Shown piece by piece: positions 1 to 8,752 of a stretch of 64,000 bases of DNA. The notes beneath the pieces were generated by a model, which was given only the letters and a program-made list of their open reading frames with translations, did no database searches and was not told the DNA's origin. Each line of letters starts with the position of its first letter. Position 1 is the first letter of the stretch. Both the position numbers and the translations under genes were made by a program. The stretch comes from Citreicella sp. C3M06 (GTDB lineage Bacteria; Pseudomonadota; Alphaproteobacteria; Rhodobacterales; Rhodobacteraceae), in assembly GCF_018860705.1 (NCBI RefSeq), contig NZ_JAHKQA010000047.1, forward strand, positions 1 to 64,000, read 5' to 3'.

Positions 1-67
1 TGAATCCTGACCCTAGGCCGAGGGTGCGGACGAGATTCTTGGCCAGTTTGCCGGAGGTGTAGGCCAT
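1..67 (-). CDS. possible 5' end of an unidentified gene (partial)
   Basis: A reading frame on the minus strand starts with ATG at 67 and runs off the left edge with no stop in its first 22 codons; the protein begins MAYTSGKLAKNLVRTLGLG. An AAAGGTGG purine run lies about eight bases upstream of the ATG. I do not recognise the protein and the fragment is too short to test codon bias, so it may be spurious. Confidence 0.3.
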   Translation of the reverse strand, partial: MAYTSGKLAKNLVRTLGLGSGF

Positions 68-215
68 CGGACGTACCACCTTTCATACCACGGAACGAAC
101 AGAACCGAGCACAATCGAAGTGAACCGAACGCAACCAACGAACGAGAATAAGCGCATAATTCCATATACTTATACGCTATCAAGCGCCCCAAGGCCATTC
201 AATGAAAATGGTAGG

Positions 216-305
216 TGGCGGAGACGAAGGGATTCGAACCCTCGAGACCCTTCCGGGCCTACTCCCTTAGCAGGGGAGCGCCTTCGACCACTCGGCCACG
301 TCTCC
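216..305 (-). tRNA. tRNA-Ser (anticodon GCT)
   Basis: The minus strand begins GGAGACG and ends CGTCTCC followed by G and an encoded CCA (216-218). The anticodon stem CTCCC/GGGAG encloses CTGCTAA, so the anticodon is GCT (reads AGC/AGU). The T-loop GGTTCGAATCC and a long variable arm, diagnostic of class II tRNA-Ser, are visible. Length is about 90 nt with CCA. It is unusual for a plasmid to carry such a gene, which matters for whether the replicon is a chromid. Confidence 0.95.
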
Positions 306-312
306 GTCGACG

Positions 313-342
313 CGTATAGCCAAGGGAACATGGGGGTTACAA
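313..342 (-). promoter_or_regulatory. candidate promoter of the tRNA-Ser gene
   Basis: Reading the minus strand, TTGTAA (337-342) and TATACG (313-318) are separated by 18 bases. The second box ends eight bases before the mature 5' end of the tRNA. They resemble sigma70 -35 and -10 elements. Position fits, but the match is by eye only. Confidence 0.4.
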
Positions 343-529
343 GGCTATTCTGCCTGTCTCCGAAAAAAACTCTGTCCCAGCAAAAACCTGTTCAAAGTGC
401 ACTGAAAGGTAGGGAACGGCACCGAATTTGGACAAGGTCGGAGGTGGTTCTGGAAATCTGAACAGCCGGGATAGGTGGATTTTCCGCGCAACAGCAGCAT
501 GATGCTGCGAGCGACGAAAAGACAATGGC

Positions 530-781
530 ATGACGATCACGCCGGACCACAACCCGGCATTCAAGTCGAAAGTGGCGGTGGCCGCTATCAAGTTGGAGAA
601 AATCTTGGTCGAACTGGCGCAGGATGTCGAGCTGCACGCGAACCAGATCAAGCAGTAGCGTGATCAGCTTCCTCAGGGCGCGACCGGCGTGTTTGGTGAT
701 GAATGGCCAAGAGGCACGGTTTCGGCGGATATCACGCGGGAAACGCACTCGCACAGCTCACCGATGTTGGAGGGCGTATAA
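530..781 (+). pseudogene. decayed IS3-family transposase orfA (internal stop)
   Basis: The frame from ATG 530 reads MTITPDHNPAFKSKVAVAAI, then LEKILVELAQDVELHANQIKQ, which matches the N-terminal helix-turn-helix of IS3-family OrfA proteins. A TAG at 656-658 falls where the family normally has Trp (IKQ-W-RDQL). Reading through it continues in the same frame with RDQLPQGATGVFGDE, the expected continuation, to a stop at 779-781. So this is one orfA killed by a nonsense change (TGG to TAG) and then diverged. No orfB or clear terminal inverted repeats follow. The 224 bases between the tRNA and this remnant, and the 165 after it, hold nothing I can identify. Confidence 0.7.
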
Positions 782-946
782 AGCCCATTTGTCTACTCCG
801 GACGGGGTCCCGTTACCGAAGTCCTGAGCCTAAAACTTACATCCGAGGCGCAGCGGGCGTATCGGCGGCCCCGAACCGAGGAAATCTGTTTGCGGCGCCG
901 CCGCGCCCAAGCCACCATGGCGGGCACAAGGCAACGGGAGGCATCG

Positions 947-1462
947 ATGCTGGGATATGTGACAGCCGACGGCGCAGGACAGGCGGACCGGCTGATCGCC
1001 GCTGCGGCGCAGGCGCTTGGCGCACAAGGCGTGCGGCTGGCAGGCGCGGTACAGGTGAACCTCGACCGCGGGGCAGAGCACAAATGCGCCATGGATCTGC
1101 ACATCCTGCCGGGCGCGGATGTGGTGCGCATCAGTCAGGATCTTGGCAGCCAGTCGCAGGGCTGCCGGCTGGATCCCGACGGGCTGGAACGCGCGGCGGG
1201 CCTTGCACGGGCGGCGCTGGATCGCGGGGCCGACCTGTTCATCGTCAACAAGTTCGGCAAACAGGAAGCCGAAGGGCGCGGCTTTCGCCCGCTGATCAAC
1301 GAGGCGCTGTCTTGCGGCATTCCAGTTCTTGTCGCCGTAAGCGGCGGCCATCTCGCCGCGTTCGAGGCCTATGCCGACGGTCTTGGCACCGCGCTGACAC
1401 CGGATCTTGCGTCATTGCTGAACTGGGCCGAAGCGCTGATCCCCAGCGCGGTCCGCGCCTGA
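947..1462 (+). CDS. DUF2478 family protein
   Basis: A 171-residue protein matching the DUF2478 family, small proteins often found near molybdate or metal genes; the biochemical role is not established. Features visible are an N-terminal GYVTADGAGQADRLIAAAA segment resembling a P-loop-like start, DLHILPGADVVRISQDLG in the middle, and the conserved ADLFIVNKFGKQEAEGRGF block near residues 99-118. The start at 947 is preferred over an in-frame ATG at 890 because GGGAGG lies six bases upstream and family similarity begins there. It stands alone between an IS remnant and the arsenic genes. A link to the molybdoenzyme at 10.6 kb is speculation. Confidence 0.75.
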   Translation: MLGYVTADGAGQADRLIAAAAQALGAQGVRLAGAVQVNLDRGAEHKCAMDLHILPGADVVRISQDLGSQSQGCRLDPDGLERAAGLARAALDRGADLFIVNKFGKQEAEGRGFRPLINEALSCGIPVLVAVSGGHLAAFEAYADGLGTALTPDLASLLNWAEALIPSAVRA

Positions 1463-1546
1463 CGGCGTGGTTTGGCGACGGACCGACCGCGTCAATCGCT
1501 GTCTGCATCTGGCCTCGGGCAACGGGCGTGATTGCCCGGCGAAACC

Positions 1547-1879
1547 CTATGCGCGCGGGTCCAGCAGGCACAGAACCTCCGAGCAGTTCTCGATCCGCCC
1601 TTCGCAGCAATCCGCCAGCAAAAAGGTGATCAACGCGCTGACCGCGGACAGGTTGGCCGCGTAGTGGATTTCGCGCTGGTGCCGGGTCGCGGTCAGGAGG
1701 CCTGAGCGCTTCAGAATCCCCAGATGGCCCGACAGGGTCGAGGGCACGATGTTCAACCGCCGCGAGATCTCCAGCACTGGCAGCCCGTCCGGGCCGACCC
1801 GTATCAACAGCCGGAACACCGCGATCCGCGAGGGTTGGGCAAGGGCTGCAAAAGCATCGATGGCGGTGTCTTGATCCAT
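1547..1879 (-). CDS. arsR: ArsR-family metalloid-responsive repressor (CC-x6-C type)
   Basis: A 110-residue winged-helix repressor of the ArsR/SmtB family. The DNA-recognition region is LEISRRLNIVPSTLSGHLGILKRSGLL (about residues 36-62). Near the C-terminus it has a vicinal cysteine pair followed by a third cysteine (LLADCC, then C seven residues later), resembling ArsR sensors with a C-terminal CC...C arsenic site. It is divergent from the acr3-side genes. The 214-base upstream gap contains an AGCTT/AAGCT dyad around 1905 and a TTGACA at 1908 on the plus strand, a plausible operator-promoter. It differs clearly from the two other ArsR proteins of this island. Confidence 0.9.
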   Translation of the reverse strand: MDQDTAIDAFAALAQPSRIAVFRLLIRVGPDGLPVLEISRRLNIVPSTLSGHLGILKRSGLLTATRHQREIHYAANLSAVSALITFLLADCCEGRIENCSEVLCLLDPRA

Positions 1880-2093
1880 ATTTCGTCAATGCCCGAATTA
1901 ACGAAGCTTGACAAGCTCCGAAACGTGACTTAGCCCGGACTGAATTCGGTGATTGCCGAAATGACGACGATACACCAACCGCAAGGACGACGCGCGAGGG
2001 GGCAGGCACGGCTGGCGATCAGGCGACACCCCCGCTGCGCCGGATCGAAGACCGCCCTTCGCGGCGGCATGAAACCCGCATCAGGAGGCCGAC

Positions 2094-2707
2094 ATGTCGG
2101 GCACGCAGATCACCTCCGAAATCGACCTGAGCGCACAGGCGGGATATCTGCTTGTGCCGCATTGCGTGCAGCGTTCGGCCTATGGCTGGATCCCAGTGCC
2201 AGTGGCGACGATCCCTAGCAGCAACGGGTTGATCGTGGTGATGCTCAGCGGGGTTCATGGCGATGGATATGCAGCGCAGATCTCCCTGCCCCGGCTGGCG
2301 CGCGACATGTCGCCAGAGCAGATCCGCGGGCACATCCTCCTGTTGGCGATGACAAACCTGCCCGCCGCGCATGCCGGGCTGCGGGTCTCGCCGCTGGACG
2401 ATGGCAATCTGAACCGGCTGTTTCTCGGAGATGCTTCGGGCACGCCCACGGACATGATCGCCGACTACCCCGAAAACACCCTGCTGCCGATGGCCGATTA
2501 CCTGATCGTTCTGCACCCGGGTGGCACGCCGTTGTTCTATCCCGCCACGCTGCTGGGCGCGGTGGTCGGGATGGCCGCCATTCTCGGCGTCAAGATGCCG
2601 ATAAGGGACGCATTCTGGCAACCGTCATCACCGGCGGCAACACCGCCCCTGCCCGCTTTGCCGAGCTGCTCGGCAACCCCGTCACGCCTCAGAAACAGGA
2701 CATTTGA
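2094..2707 (+). pseudogene. chimeric remnant: DoeB/EutE-like deacylase N-terminus joined to a threonine-dehydratase C-terminus
   Basis: The first about 155 codons match the start of the succinylglutamate desuccinylase/aspartoacylase family as in ectoine degradation (DoeB/EutE): a SGVHGDGYAA block where NHGDEYEG is usual, SPLDDGNLNRLF, IADYxxxTLLPMADYLIVLHPGG. The zinc-ligand Glu of HGDE is Gly here. After FYPATLL near 2555 the similarity stops. The sequence then resembles the tail of a PLP threonine/serine dehydratase (GMAAILGVKMP, then [14 protein letters not shown] and [10 protein letters not shown]). Those two pieces are in frames offset by one missing base near 2600, ending at TGA 2705-2707. 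Family assignments are from memory of motifs; the frame offset is seen directly. In its first frame the ORF runs on to 3038 over acr3, which is a shadow. Confidence 0.65.
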
Positions 2708-2709
2708 CC

Positions 2710-3758
<1,049 letters not shown>

Positions 3759-3762
<4 letters not shown>

Positions 3763-4040
3763 CCTTTGATTTCGGCGCAGTCATCGACCGGCGACAGGTG
3801 CATCCGAAGGTGCCGGGGCAGGACGGCGCGGGGCTGTTTGCCGCCAGCGTCGCCGACATGGATTTCCGCCCGCCCCCGCCGGTGATGCAGGCGCTGGCGG
3901 AGCGCCTCGCGCATGGGGTGGTCGGCTATGAACCCGTGCCGGATGGGCTGATAGCAGCGCCGCGCTGCCGACCCGGCCGGACACCCGGCCCAGATGCACG
4001 ACAGCACCATGATCCAGACCGAAAAAGGAACCCGAAATGA
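3759..4040 (+). pseudogene. truncated MalY/PatB-type cystathionine beta-lyase (N-terminal fragment)
   Basis: The 93-codon frame begins [20 protein letters not shown] and contains ASVADMDFRPPPPVMQALAERL followed by HGVVGYEPVP. This is the start of a PLP-dependent MalY/PatB aminotransferase-like lyase, normally about 380-390 residues. Similarity ends after about residue 62. The rest ([18 protein letters not shown]) is low-complexity, and an alternative frame over the last 75 bases reads like the tail of another gene. The PLP lysine and the large domain are absent, so it cannot be an active lyase. It overlaps acr3 by ATGA upstream and arsH by ATGA downstream, which keeps translation coupled across the operon and may explain why the frame stays open. 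Confidence 0.7.
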
Positions 4041-4753
4041 GTGACACGCCAAATCTGGACGAGGCCCATTTCCGCCCCATCGAGGCCGACCGGCTTGGGG
4101 CCTGCGATCCGGCGGCAAACCCGCCGAAGATCCTGCTGCTGTACGGCTCGCTGCGCGAGCGCTCGTTCAGCCGCCTGCTGAGCGAAGAGGCCGCCCGGGT
4201 GCTGACCCGCTTTGGCGCGCAGACCCGCTTCTTCAACCCCTCGGGCCTGCCGCTGCCGGATGATGCCGAAGCCAGCCACCCAAAGGTGCAGGAATTGCGC
4301 GATCTGGTCACATGGAGCGATGGCATGGTCTGGTGTTCTCCGGAACGCCACGGCGCGATGACCGGCATCATGAAGGCGCAGATCGACTGGATCCCGCTGT
4401 CGCTGGGGGCGGTGCGCCCAACGCAAGGCAAGACGCTGGCGCTGATGCAGGTCAGCGGCGGCTCGCAAAGCTTCAACACCGTCAACCAGATGCGCATCCT
4501 CGGGCGCTGGATGCGGCTGATCACCATCCCCAACCAGTCCTCGACGCCCAAGGCGTTCCTTGAATTCGGAGAGGATGACCGGATGATGCCCTCGCCCTAT
4601 TACGACCGGATGGTCGATGTGATGGAAGAGTTGATGAAATTCACCGTTCTGACCCGGGAACGGTCCGATTACCTCGTGGACCGCTATAGCGAGCGCAAGG
4701 AAACCGGCGAGGCGCTGATCGCGCGCGTCAACGCCAAAGCCGCCGGGATATAG
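4037..4753 (+). CDS. arsH: ArsH, NADPH-dependent FMN protein / organoarsenical oxidase
   Basis: A 238-residue flavoprotein of the NADPH-dependent FMN reductase fold. The FMN-binding loop [15 protein letters not shown] lies near residues 35-49, and the ArsH-specific block [22 protein letters not shown] near 97-118. Length and both motifs fit ArsH, which oxidises trivalent methyl or aromatic arsenicals to less toxic pentavalent forms. The start codon overlaps the stop of the malY fragment. An arsR with a strong palindrome follows. Confidence 0.93.
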   Translation: MSDTPNLDEAHFRPIEADRLGACDPAANPPKILLLYGSLRERSFSRLLSEEAARVLTRFGAQTRFFNPSGLPLPDDAEASHPKVQELRDLVTWSDGMVWCSPERHGAMTGIMKAQIDWIPLSLGAVRPTQGKTLALMQVSGGSQSFNTVNQMRILGRWMRLITIPNQSSTPKAFLEFGEDDRMMPSPYYDRMVDVMEELMKFTVLTRERSDYLVDRYSERKETGEALIARVNAKAAGI

Positions 4754-4784
4754 GGATTTGCCAAGGGCGCGGCAAAGAATCCTT

Positions 4785-4812
4785 CTAAATAACCGGATTT
4801 CTGGTTATTTAG
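4785..4812. promoter_or_regulatory. perfect 10-bp inverted repeat, ArsR operator
   Basis: Arms CTAAATAACC (4785-4794) and GGTTATTTAG (4803-4812) are exact reverse complements with an eight-base spacer. The repeat ends five bases before the arsR ATG at 4818, so a bound dimer would block that gene. The AT-rich arms stand out from the surrounding GC-rich sequence. Autoregulation by the adjacent ArsR is inferred. Confidence 0.75.
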
Positions 4813-4817
4813 GGGGC

Positions 4818-5135
4818 ATGACCCTCAGCAGCCCCCATGCCCGCGCCTTTGCCGCCCTTGGCCACGATGCCCGCCTGTCGATCTTTCGTCTGCTGGTAAA
4901 GGCCGGCGATCAGGGATTGCGGGTTGGCGATATTGGCCAGCATCTGGATCTTGCGCCCTCGACGCTGGCCCATCACCTGTCGACGCTGGTCAGCGCCGGG
5001 CTGGTCTTGCAGGATAAACAGGGGCGCGAGGTGTTCAACAAGGTCGATTATCCGGCGATGCTGCGCGTGCAAGCGTTCCTGTCCGAAGAATGCTGCACCG
5101 GCGTCGCGCTGCGCCCGGGGCAGGATGCCGCATGA
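4818..5135 (+). CDS. arsR: ArsR-family repressor (C-terminal CC type)
   Basis: A 105-residue winged-helix repressor. The DNA-binding helix region is VGDIGQHLDLAPSTLAHHLSTLVSAGLV, and a vicinal cysteine pair (FLSEECCTG) sits near the C-terminus. That layout resembles ArsR proteins that sense trivalent organoarsenicals through a C-terminal Cys pair, fitting the neighbouring arsH, but selectivity cannot be read from sequence. ATG 4818 follows AGGGGGC and a palindromic operator. An in-frame ATG at 4758 would place the operator inside the coding sequence and is rejected. Confidence 0.92.
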   Translation: MTLSSPHARAFAALGHDARLSIFRLLVKAGDQGLRVGDIGQHLDLAPSTLAHHLSTLVSAGLVLQDKQGREVFNKVDYPAMLRVQAFLSEECCTGVALRPGQDAA

Positions 5136-5199
5136 GCGCGCCGCGCCGGTCCTATTGCCCCGGCCTGGCTGTTGCGCCCCTGGCATCCGGCCTGACACG

Positions 5200-6390
5200 A
5201 TGACAGAGACGATCACCCTTGCCCCGGCGCCGCGATGGCCGGTGATCTCTGCGCTTGGCGTGGTGATGATCTTTACCTGGGGCAGCACCTATTACCTGAT
5301 GGCCGTGCTCGCGGCGCCGATCGCGCAGGACACCGGCTGGAGCCTTGAGGCGATCACCGGCGCGCTGTCGGCCGGGTTGCTGACGGCGGGCCTTGCCTCG
5401 CCCGCCACCGGGCGCGCCATCGCCGCTTATGGCGGGCGGCCGGTTCTGGCCTTTGGCTGCCTGTTGATTGCCATCGGCCTGTTGATCGTTGCGGCGGCAA
5501 CGCAGATCTGGATATTCTGGGCTGGCTGGCTGGTGCTGGGGTTCGGCATGGCGGCGGGGCTTTACGATCCGGCCTTTGCCGCGCTGGGGCGGCTTTATGG
5601 CCTCGATGCCCGGAGCGCGATCACGCAGCTGACCCTTTGGGGCGGGTTTGCCAGCACGCTGTGCTGGCCGCTGTCGACCCTGTTGCTTGACACTTGGGGC
5701 TGGCGGGGCGTGGCGGTGGCCTATGCGGTGATCCATCTTTGCGGCACCCTGCCGCTGATCCTGCTGGCCATTCCCGCAGCCCCTGCCAGAGCCAGCCGCG
5801 ACCACAGGCACAGCGCCCGGCTGCCAGATCTGAGCCGCAAAGAGCGCCGGATCTTTGCCCTGATGGCCGCAATGCTGATCCTCAATGGGCTGGTGGTCGT
5901 CACCATCGCGACATGGCTGTTCACCTTCCTTCAGGCCGAGGGCGTGAGCCTTGCGACGGCGGTTGCCCTTGGCACGTTGATCGGGCCGGCGCAGGTCGGC
6001 GCGCGGGTGCTGGAGATGGCCGGGCGCGGGCGCCATCACCCGATCTGGACCTTGGCTGCGGCAACGATCGCCATTGCCGTCGGCCTGTGTCTGCTGGCGC
6101 TGGATCATCAGCTCGCTGGCGCGGCGCTGGTGATTTTCGGCGGCGGCAACGGGCTGTTTTCCATCGCGCGAGGGTCTTTTCCGCTGAGCGTTTTCGGGGC
6201 CGAGCGCTATCCGGCCCTCATGGGGCGTCTGGCGCGCCCATCGCTTGTCGCGCAGGCCGTGGCCCCGATGCTGGGGGCATGGATGATCGGCTGGTCGAGC
6301 CCGCAGGAAACGCTGATGCTCACCGCTGCGCTGGCGCTGGCGAATATCGCATTGCTGGCGATGATGTGGGGCGCGCTGCGGCAGAAATAA
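5200..6390 (+). CDS. MFS transporter of the arsenic island
   Basis: A 396-residue, twelve-segment major facilitator. It starts with an N-terminal helix FTWGSTYYLMAVLAAPIAQDTGWS and carries the MFS-like loop SPATGRAIAAYGGRPVLAFG between segments 2 and 3. The central loop (SRDHRHSARLPDLSRKERRIFAL) is charged. Its position between two arsR genes suggests export of an arsenical, perhaps like the MFS exporters ArsK or ArsJ, but no substrate motif is visible and it could be a general drug or metabolite exporter. ATG 5200 lies 65 bases after arsR and is probably cotranscribed. The larger open frame from 4924 overlaps arsR and is not used. Confidence 0.85.
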   Translation: MTETITLAPAPRWPVISALGVVMIFTWGSTYYLMAVLAAPIAQDTGWSLEAITGALSAGLLTAGLASPATGRAIAAYGGRPVLAFGCLLIAIGLLIVAAATQIWIFWAGWLVLGFGMAAGLYDPAFAALGRLYGLDARSAITQLTLWGGFASTLCWPLSTLLLDTWGWRGVAVAYAVIHLCGTLPLILLAIPAAPARASRDHRHSARLPDLSRKERRIFALMAAMLILNGLVVVTIATWLFTFLQAEGVSLATAVALGTLIGPAQVGARVLEMAGRGRHHPIWTLAAATIAIAVGLCLLALDHQLAGAALVIFGGGNGLFSIARGSFPLSVFGAERYPALMGRLARPSLVAQAVAPMLGAWMIGWSSPQETLMLTAALALANIALLAMMWGALRQK

Positions 6391-6438
6391 TTCTGCCCGC
6401 ACCCTCGCTGGTTGATCAGGATCAAGGCCCGCGACCTC

Positions 6439-6464
6439 TTTATATGCGCAAATGCGCATATAAA
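6439..6464. promoter_or_regulatory. perfect 12-bp inverted repeat, ArsR operator
   Basis: Arms TTTATATGCGCA (6439-6450) and TGCGCATATAAA (6453-6464) are exact reverse complements with a two-base spacer, nine bases upstream of the arsR ATG at 6474. It is a dyad of the ATATGCGCATAT kind expected for ArsR dimers and differs completely from the repeat at 4785, so the two repressors probably do not cross-regulate. Confidence 0.8.
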
Positions 6465-6473
6465 GGAGCGCCC

Positions 6474-6764
6474 ATGATTGTCCCGACCCTCTGTGCCCTC
6501 GCCGAACCGACACGCCTCGCCGCCATACGGCGGCTCCGGGATGGGCAAGAGCATTGTGTCTGCGAATTGATGGATGCCCTTGGCGCCACCCAAAGTCGGA
6601 TGTCGCGTCATATGCAGGTTCTGAAACAGGCCGGGCTGGTGGTGGACCGGCGCGATGCGCAATGGGTCCGCTACCGGTTGAACCCGGCTCTCAGCCCGGA
6701 ACTTGCAAGCATGCTCGACGCGATTCTGATCGCGCAGGACAGTCTTGAAAGGAAAGCCGCATGA
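6474..6764 (+). CDS. arsR: ArsR-family repressor (CVC type)
   Basis: A 96-residue ArsR with the metalloid-binding motif EHCVCELMDAL at residues 25-35, just before the recognition helix (ATQSRMSRHMQVLKQAGLV). This resembles the classical ELCVCDLC motif but the third Cys position is Met. A perfect palindrome lies just upstream. The stop overlaps the start of the ArsP-like permease (GCATGA), making an arsR-arsP-trx operon. Confidence 0.93.
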   Translation: MIVPTLCALAEPTRLAAIRRLRDGQEHCVCELMDALGATQSRMSRHMQVLKQAGLVVDRRDAQWVRYRLNPALSPELASMLDAILIAQDSLERKAA

Positions 6765-7819
6765 GCGCCGAAACACATGCCCCGATGTCCCGTCACAAAG
6801 CGCCCGACTGGCTCTGGTACGTGGGCGTGCCCGCGATTGGCGCTGCCCTGTATCTGCTCTACGGTCAGCTCAGCCCGATCGCCGAATGGATCACATCCTT
6901 GTTTCCGGTGGCGCGCGACAGCCATAGCGGCGAGGCGATTGCCTTTTTTGCCTATGACGTGCCCAAGGTGCTGCTGCTGCTGACCGGCATCGTCTTTGTC
7001 ACCGGCGTTCTGCGCAGCTGGTTCAGCCCGGAAAAGACCCGCGCCATTCTTGCCGGCAAGAACGCGGTCTGGGGCTATCCGCTGGCCTCGTTTCTGGGCG
7101 TGCTGACGCCGTTCTGTTCGTGTTCTTCGGTGCCCTTGTTCATTGGCTTCGTCTCGGCGGGGATTCCGCTGGGCGTGACGTTTTCGTTTCTGATCGCCGG
7201 GCCGATGGTCGGGCCGGTGGGCCTTGGGCTGCTGTATGGTCTGGTCGGCTGGCAGATCGCGACGATCTATCTGGTGTTCGGCTTTACCATCGCCAACGTG
7301 GCCGGGTTCGTTCTTGGGCGGCTTGGGTTGGAACGGTATCTGCAGGACTGGGTGCGCGAGTTGAACGCCGGCCCCGTGGGCGATTTTCCCGAAGAGCGGC
7401 TGACGCTGGTGGACCGCCTGAAGATCGGTCTGGAGCAGGTGCGCGAGATCGTCGGCAAGGTCTGGATCTGGGTGCTCGCGGGCATCGGCATCGGCGCGGT
7501 GATCCATGGCTATGTGCCCGAAGCGGTGATGCTGCGGATCATGGGCGACGACGCATGGTGGTCGGTGCCCGCCGCCGTCGTCGTGGGGGTGCCGATGTAT
7601 ACCAATGCGGCCGGTGTCATTCCCATCGTCGAGGCGCTTCTGGACAAGGGCGCGGCCCTTGGCACGACGCTGGCCTTCATGATGTCGGTGATCGCCCTGA
7701 GCCTGCCCGAGATGATCATCCTCAAACAGGTGCTGAAACTCCGCCTCATCGCGATTTTCATTGCCGTCGTGGCGGCTGGCATTCTGGCCACCGGCTATCT
7801 GTTCAACATCCTGCTCTGA
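6761..7819 (+). CDS. arsP: ArsP-like permease (SO_0444/DUF318 family)
   Basis: A 352-residue membrane protein with about eight hydrophobic segments and the family hallmark LTPFCSCSSVPLFIGFVSAGIPLG (near residues 113-136). A second block VGVPMYTNAAGVIPIVEALLDKGAALGTTLAFMM is also typical. Members of this permease family include ArsP, which exports trivalent organoarsenicals; others are uncharacterised. Translational coupling to an arsR and a downstream mini-thioredoxin supports an arsenical role. ATG 6761 overlaps the arsR stop. Confidence 0.85.
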   Translation: MSAETHAPMSRHKAPDWLWYVGVPAIGAALYLLYGQLSPIAEWITSLFPVARDSHSGEAIAFFAYDVPKVLLLLTGIVFVTGVLRSWFSPEKTRAILAGKNAVWGYPLASFLGVLTPFCSCSSVPLFIGFVSAGIPLGVTFSFLIAGPMVGPVGLGLLYGLVGWQIATIYLVFGFTIANVAGFVLGRLGLERYLQDWVRELNAGPVGDFPEERLTLVDRLKIGLEQVREIVGKVWIWVLAGIGIGAVIHGYVPEAVMLRIMGDDAWWSVPAAVVVGVPMYTNAAGVIPIVEALLDKGAALGTTLAFMMSVIALSLPEMIILKQVLKLRLIAIFIAVVAAGILATGYLFNILL

Positions 7820-7831
7820 AAGGTCTCTGCG

Positions 7832-8068
7832 ATGAAAACCGTCAAAATCTACGGCCCGGGCTGCAAACGCTGCGAGGCCACCGAAGCCATGGTCAGGGAC
7901 ACGGCCGCCCGGCTGGGCGTGAAGGTCACGGTGGAAAAGATCTCTGATGCGAAATCCATCGCCATGGCGGGCGTGATGTCCACGCCGGGGGTTTCGGTCG
8001 ATGGCAAGCTGGTCCACGCGGGCGGATTGCCGGATGCGGCAAAGCTCGAAACCTGGCTGAGCGCATAA
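7832..8068 (+). CDS. small thioredoxin-fold redox-active disulfide protein
   Basis: A 78-residue thioredoxin/glutaredoxin-like protein. It begins MKTVKIYGPGCKRCEATEAM with a CxxC redox pair (GCKRC) and has the cis-Pro region MSTPGVSVDGKLVHAGGLP. Such mini-thioredoxins are commonly encoded directly after DUF318/ArsP permeases. It lies 12 bases after the permease and may deliver electrons to its conserved cysteines or to an arsenical reduction step; that is inferred from neighbourhood only. Confidence 0.88.
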   Translation: MKTVKIYGPGCKRCEATEAMVRDTAARLGVKVTVEKISDAKSIAMAGVMSTPGVSVDGKLVHAGGLPDAAKLETWLSA

Positions 8069-8159
8069 ACCGCGCCCTGCCCTGCCGGTGCGCCCCTCCG
8101 GCGGTTGCCGCTGCGCGGCGCGCTGGCAGGGCGGCCTTGCAACAGATGGAATGGGACCG

Positions 8160-8564
8160 ATGCTTGAGTATCACGTCACCGCACGGCGGCTCGACAGCCA
8201 CGGCTCTGAGGCCGAGGCCAAGCAGGCGCGGATCGTGCTCGACACTGACATGGCGGGCAGAGCCGACGCCTTCAACCCGGCCGAGATGCTGCTGGCCAGC
8301 CTTGCGGCCTGTCTTCTGAAGGGGGCCGAGCGGGTGACCCCGATGCTGGCATTCGACATGCGCGGCATCGAGATCAGCCTGCACGGCACCCGGCAGGACA
8401 GCCCGCCAAAGATGCTGCGCATTGCCTATGACATCGTCGTGGAGACCGACGAGAGCGACCAGCGCCTTGCCCTGCTGCACCGCAACCTGCGCAAATACGG
8501 CACGATCTCCAACACGCTGGCCGAGGCAACCGAGCTTGTCGGCACGATCCGGCGCAAGGCCTGA
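8160..8564 (+). CDS. OsmC family peroxiredoxin-like protein
   Basis: A 134-residue OsmC/Ohr-fold protein with FNPAEMLLASLAACLLKGAERVTPML at residues 36-61. The family's first catalytic Cys is in LAAC. The second cysteine, expected later, is not obvious, so activity as a peroxidase is uncertain. Start at 8160 has a GGGA element nearby; ATG 8151 is in frame and possible. A 9-bp inverted repeat (CGCCCTGCC at 8073-8081 with GGCAGGGCG at 8125-8133) lies in the gap after the mini-thioredoxin. The gene closes the arsenic island. The 188 bases after it hold no recognisable gene. Confidence 0.8.
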   Translation: MLEYHVTARRLDSHGSEAEAKQARIVLDTDMAGRADAFNPAEMLLASLAACLLKGAERVTPMLAFDMRGIEISLHGTRQDSPPKMLRIAYDIVVETDESDQRLALLHRNLRKYGTISNTLAEATELVGTIRRKA

Positions 8565-8752
8565 CGCAAGCGAGGCGCCATCACCAGTGCCCGCGTCTGT
8601 AAGCCGGAAAATGTCGTGGCGGCCCCCGCCCCTGATCCGATCCCCCTGCACACAGCGGGTGTCGGCGCGGCTCATCCCCTGCGGGATGCTCATCCGGGGC
8701 ACGCAGGGGAATTGGCTGGGCCGCCCGGCGGATCGTGGGCGGCGACGCTAAG

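Noticed and set aside
90-150. Recurring GAAC/GAACC/AACGAACG words left of the tRNA gene
   Set aside because: Spacing is irregular and no unit repeats exactly; not a real tandem repeat or operator array.
13-198. 61-residue minus-strand ORF overlapping the left edge
   Set aside because: Low-complexity product rich in Trp, Tyr and Leu, no ribosome-binding site, and the DNA is a run of GAAC/GTTCG-like short repeats; better explained as non-coding.
782-946. Molybdenum-cofactor riboswitch upstream of the DUF2478 gene
   Set aside because: DUF2478 is sometimes tied to molybdenum genes, but I could not find a convincing conserved stem arrangement.
703-1629. 308-residue Arg/Gly-rich ORF
   Set aside because: It overlaps the DUF2478 gene in another frame and has shadow composition typical of high-GC DNA.
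5152-6513. 453-residue minus-strand ORF opposite the MFS gene
   Set aside because: Arg, Gln and His-rich antisense shadow of a real membrane-protein gene; the same holds for the long minus ORFs at 6671-8017, 24551-26047, 39789-41504, 41407-43089 and 46992-48506.
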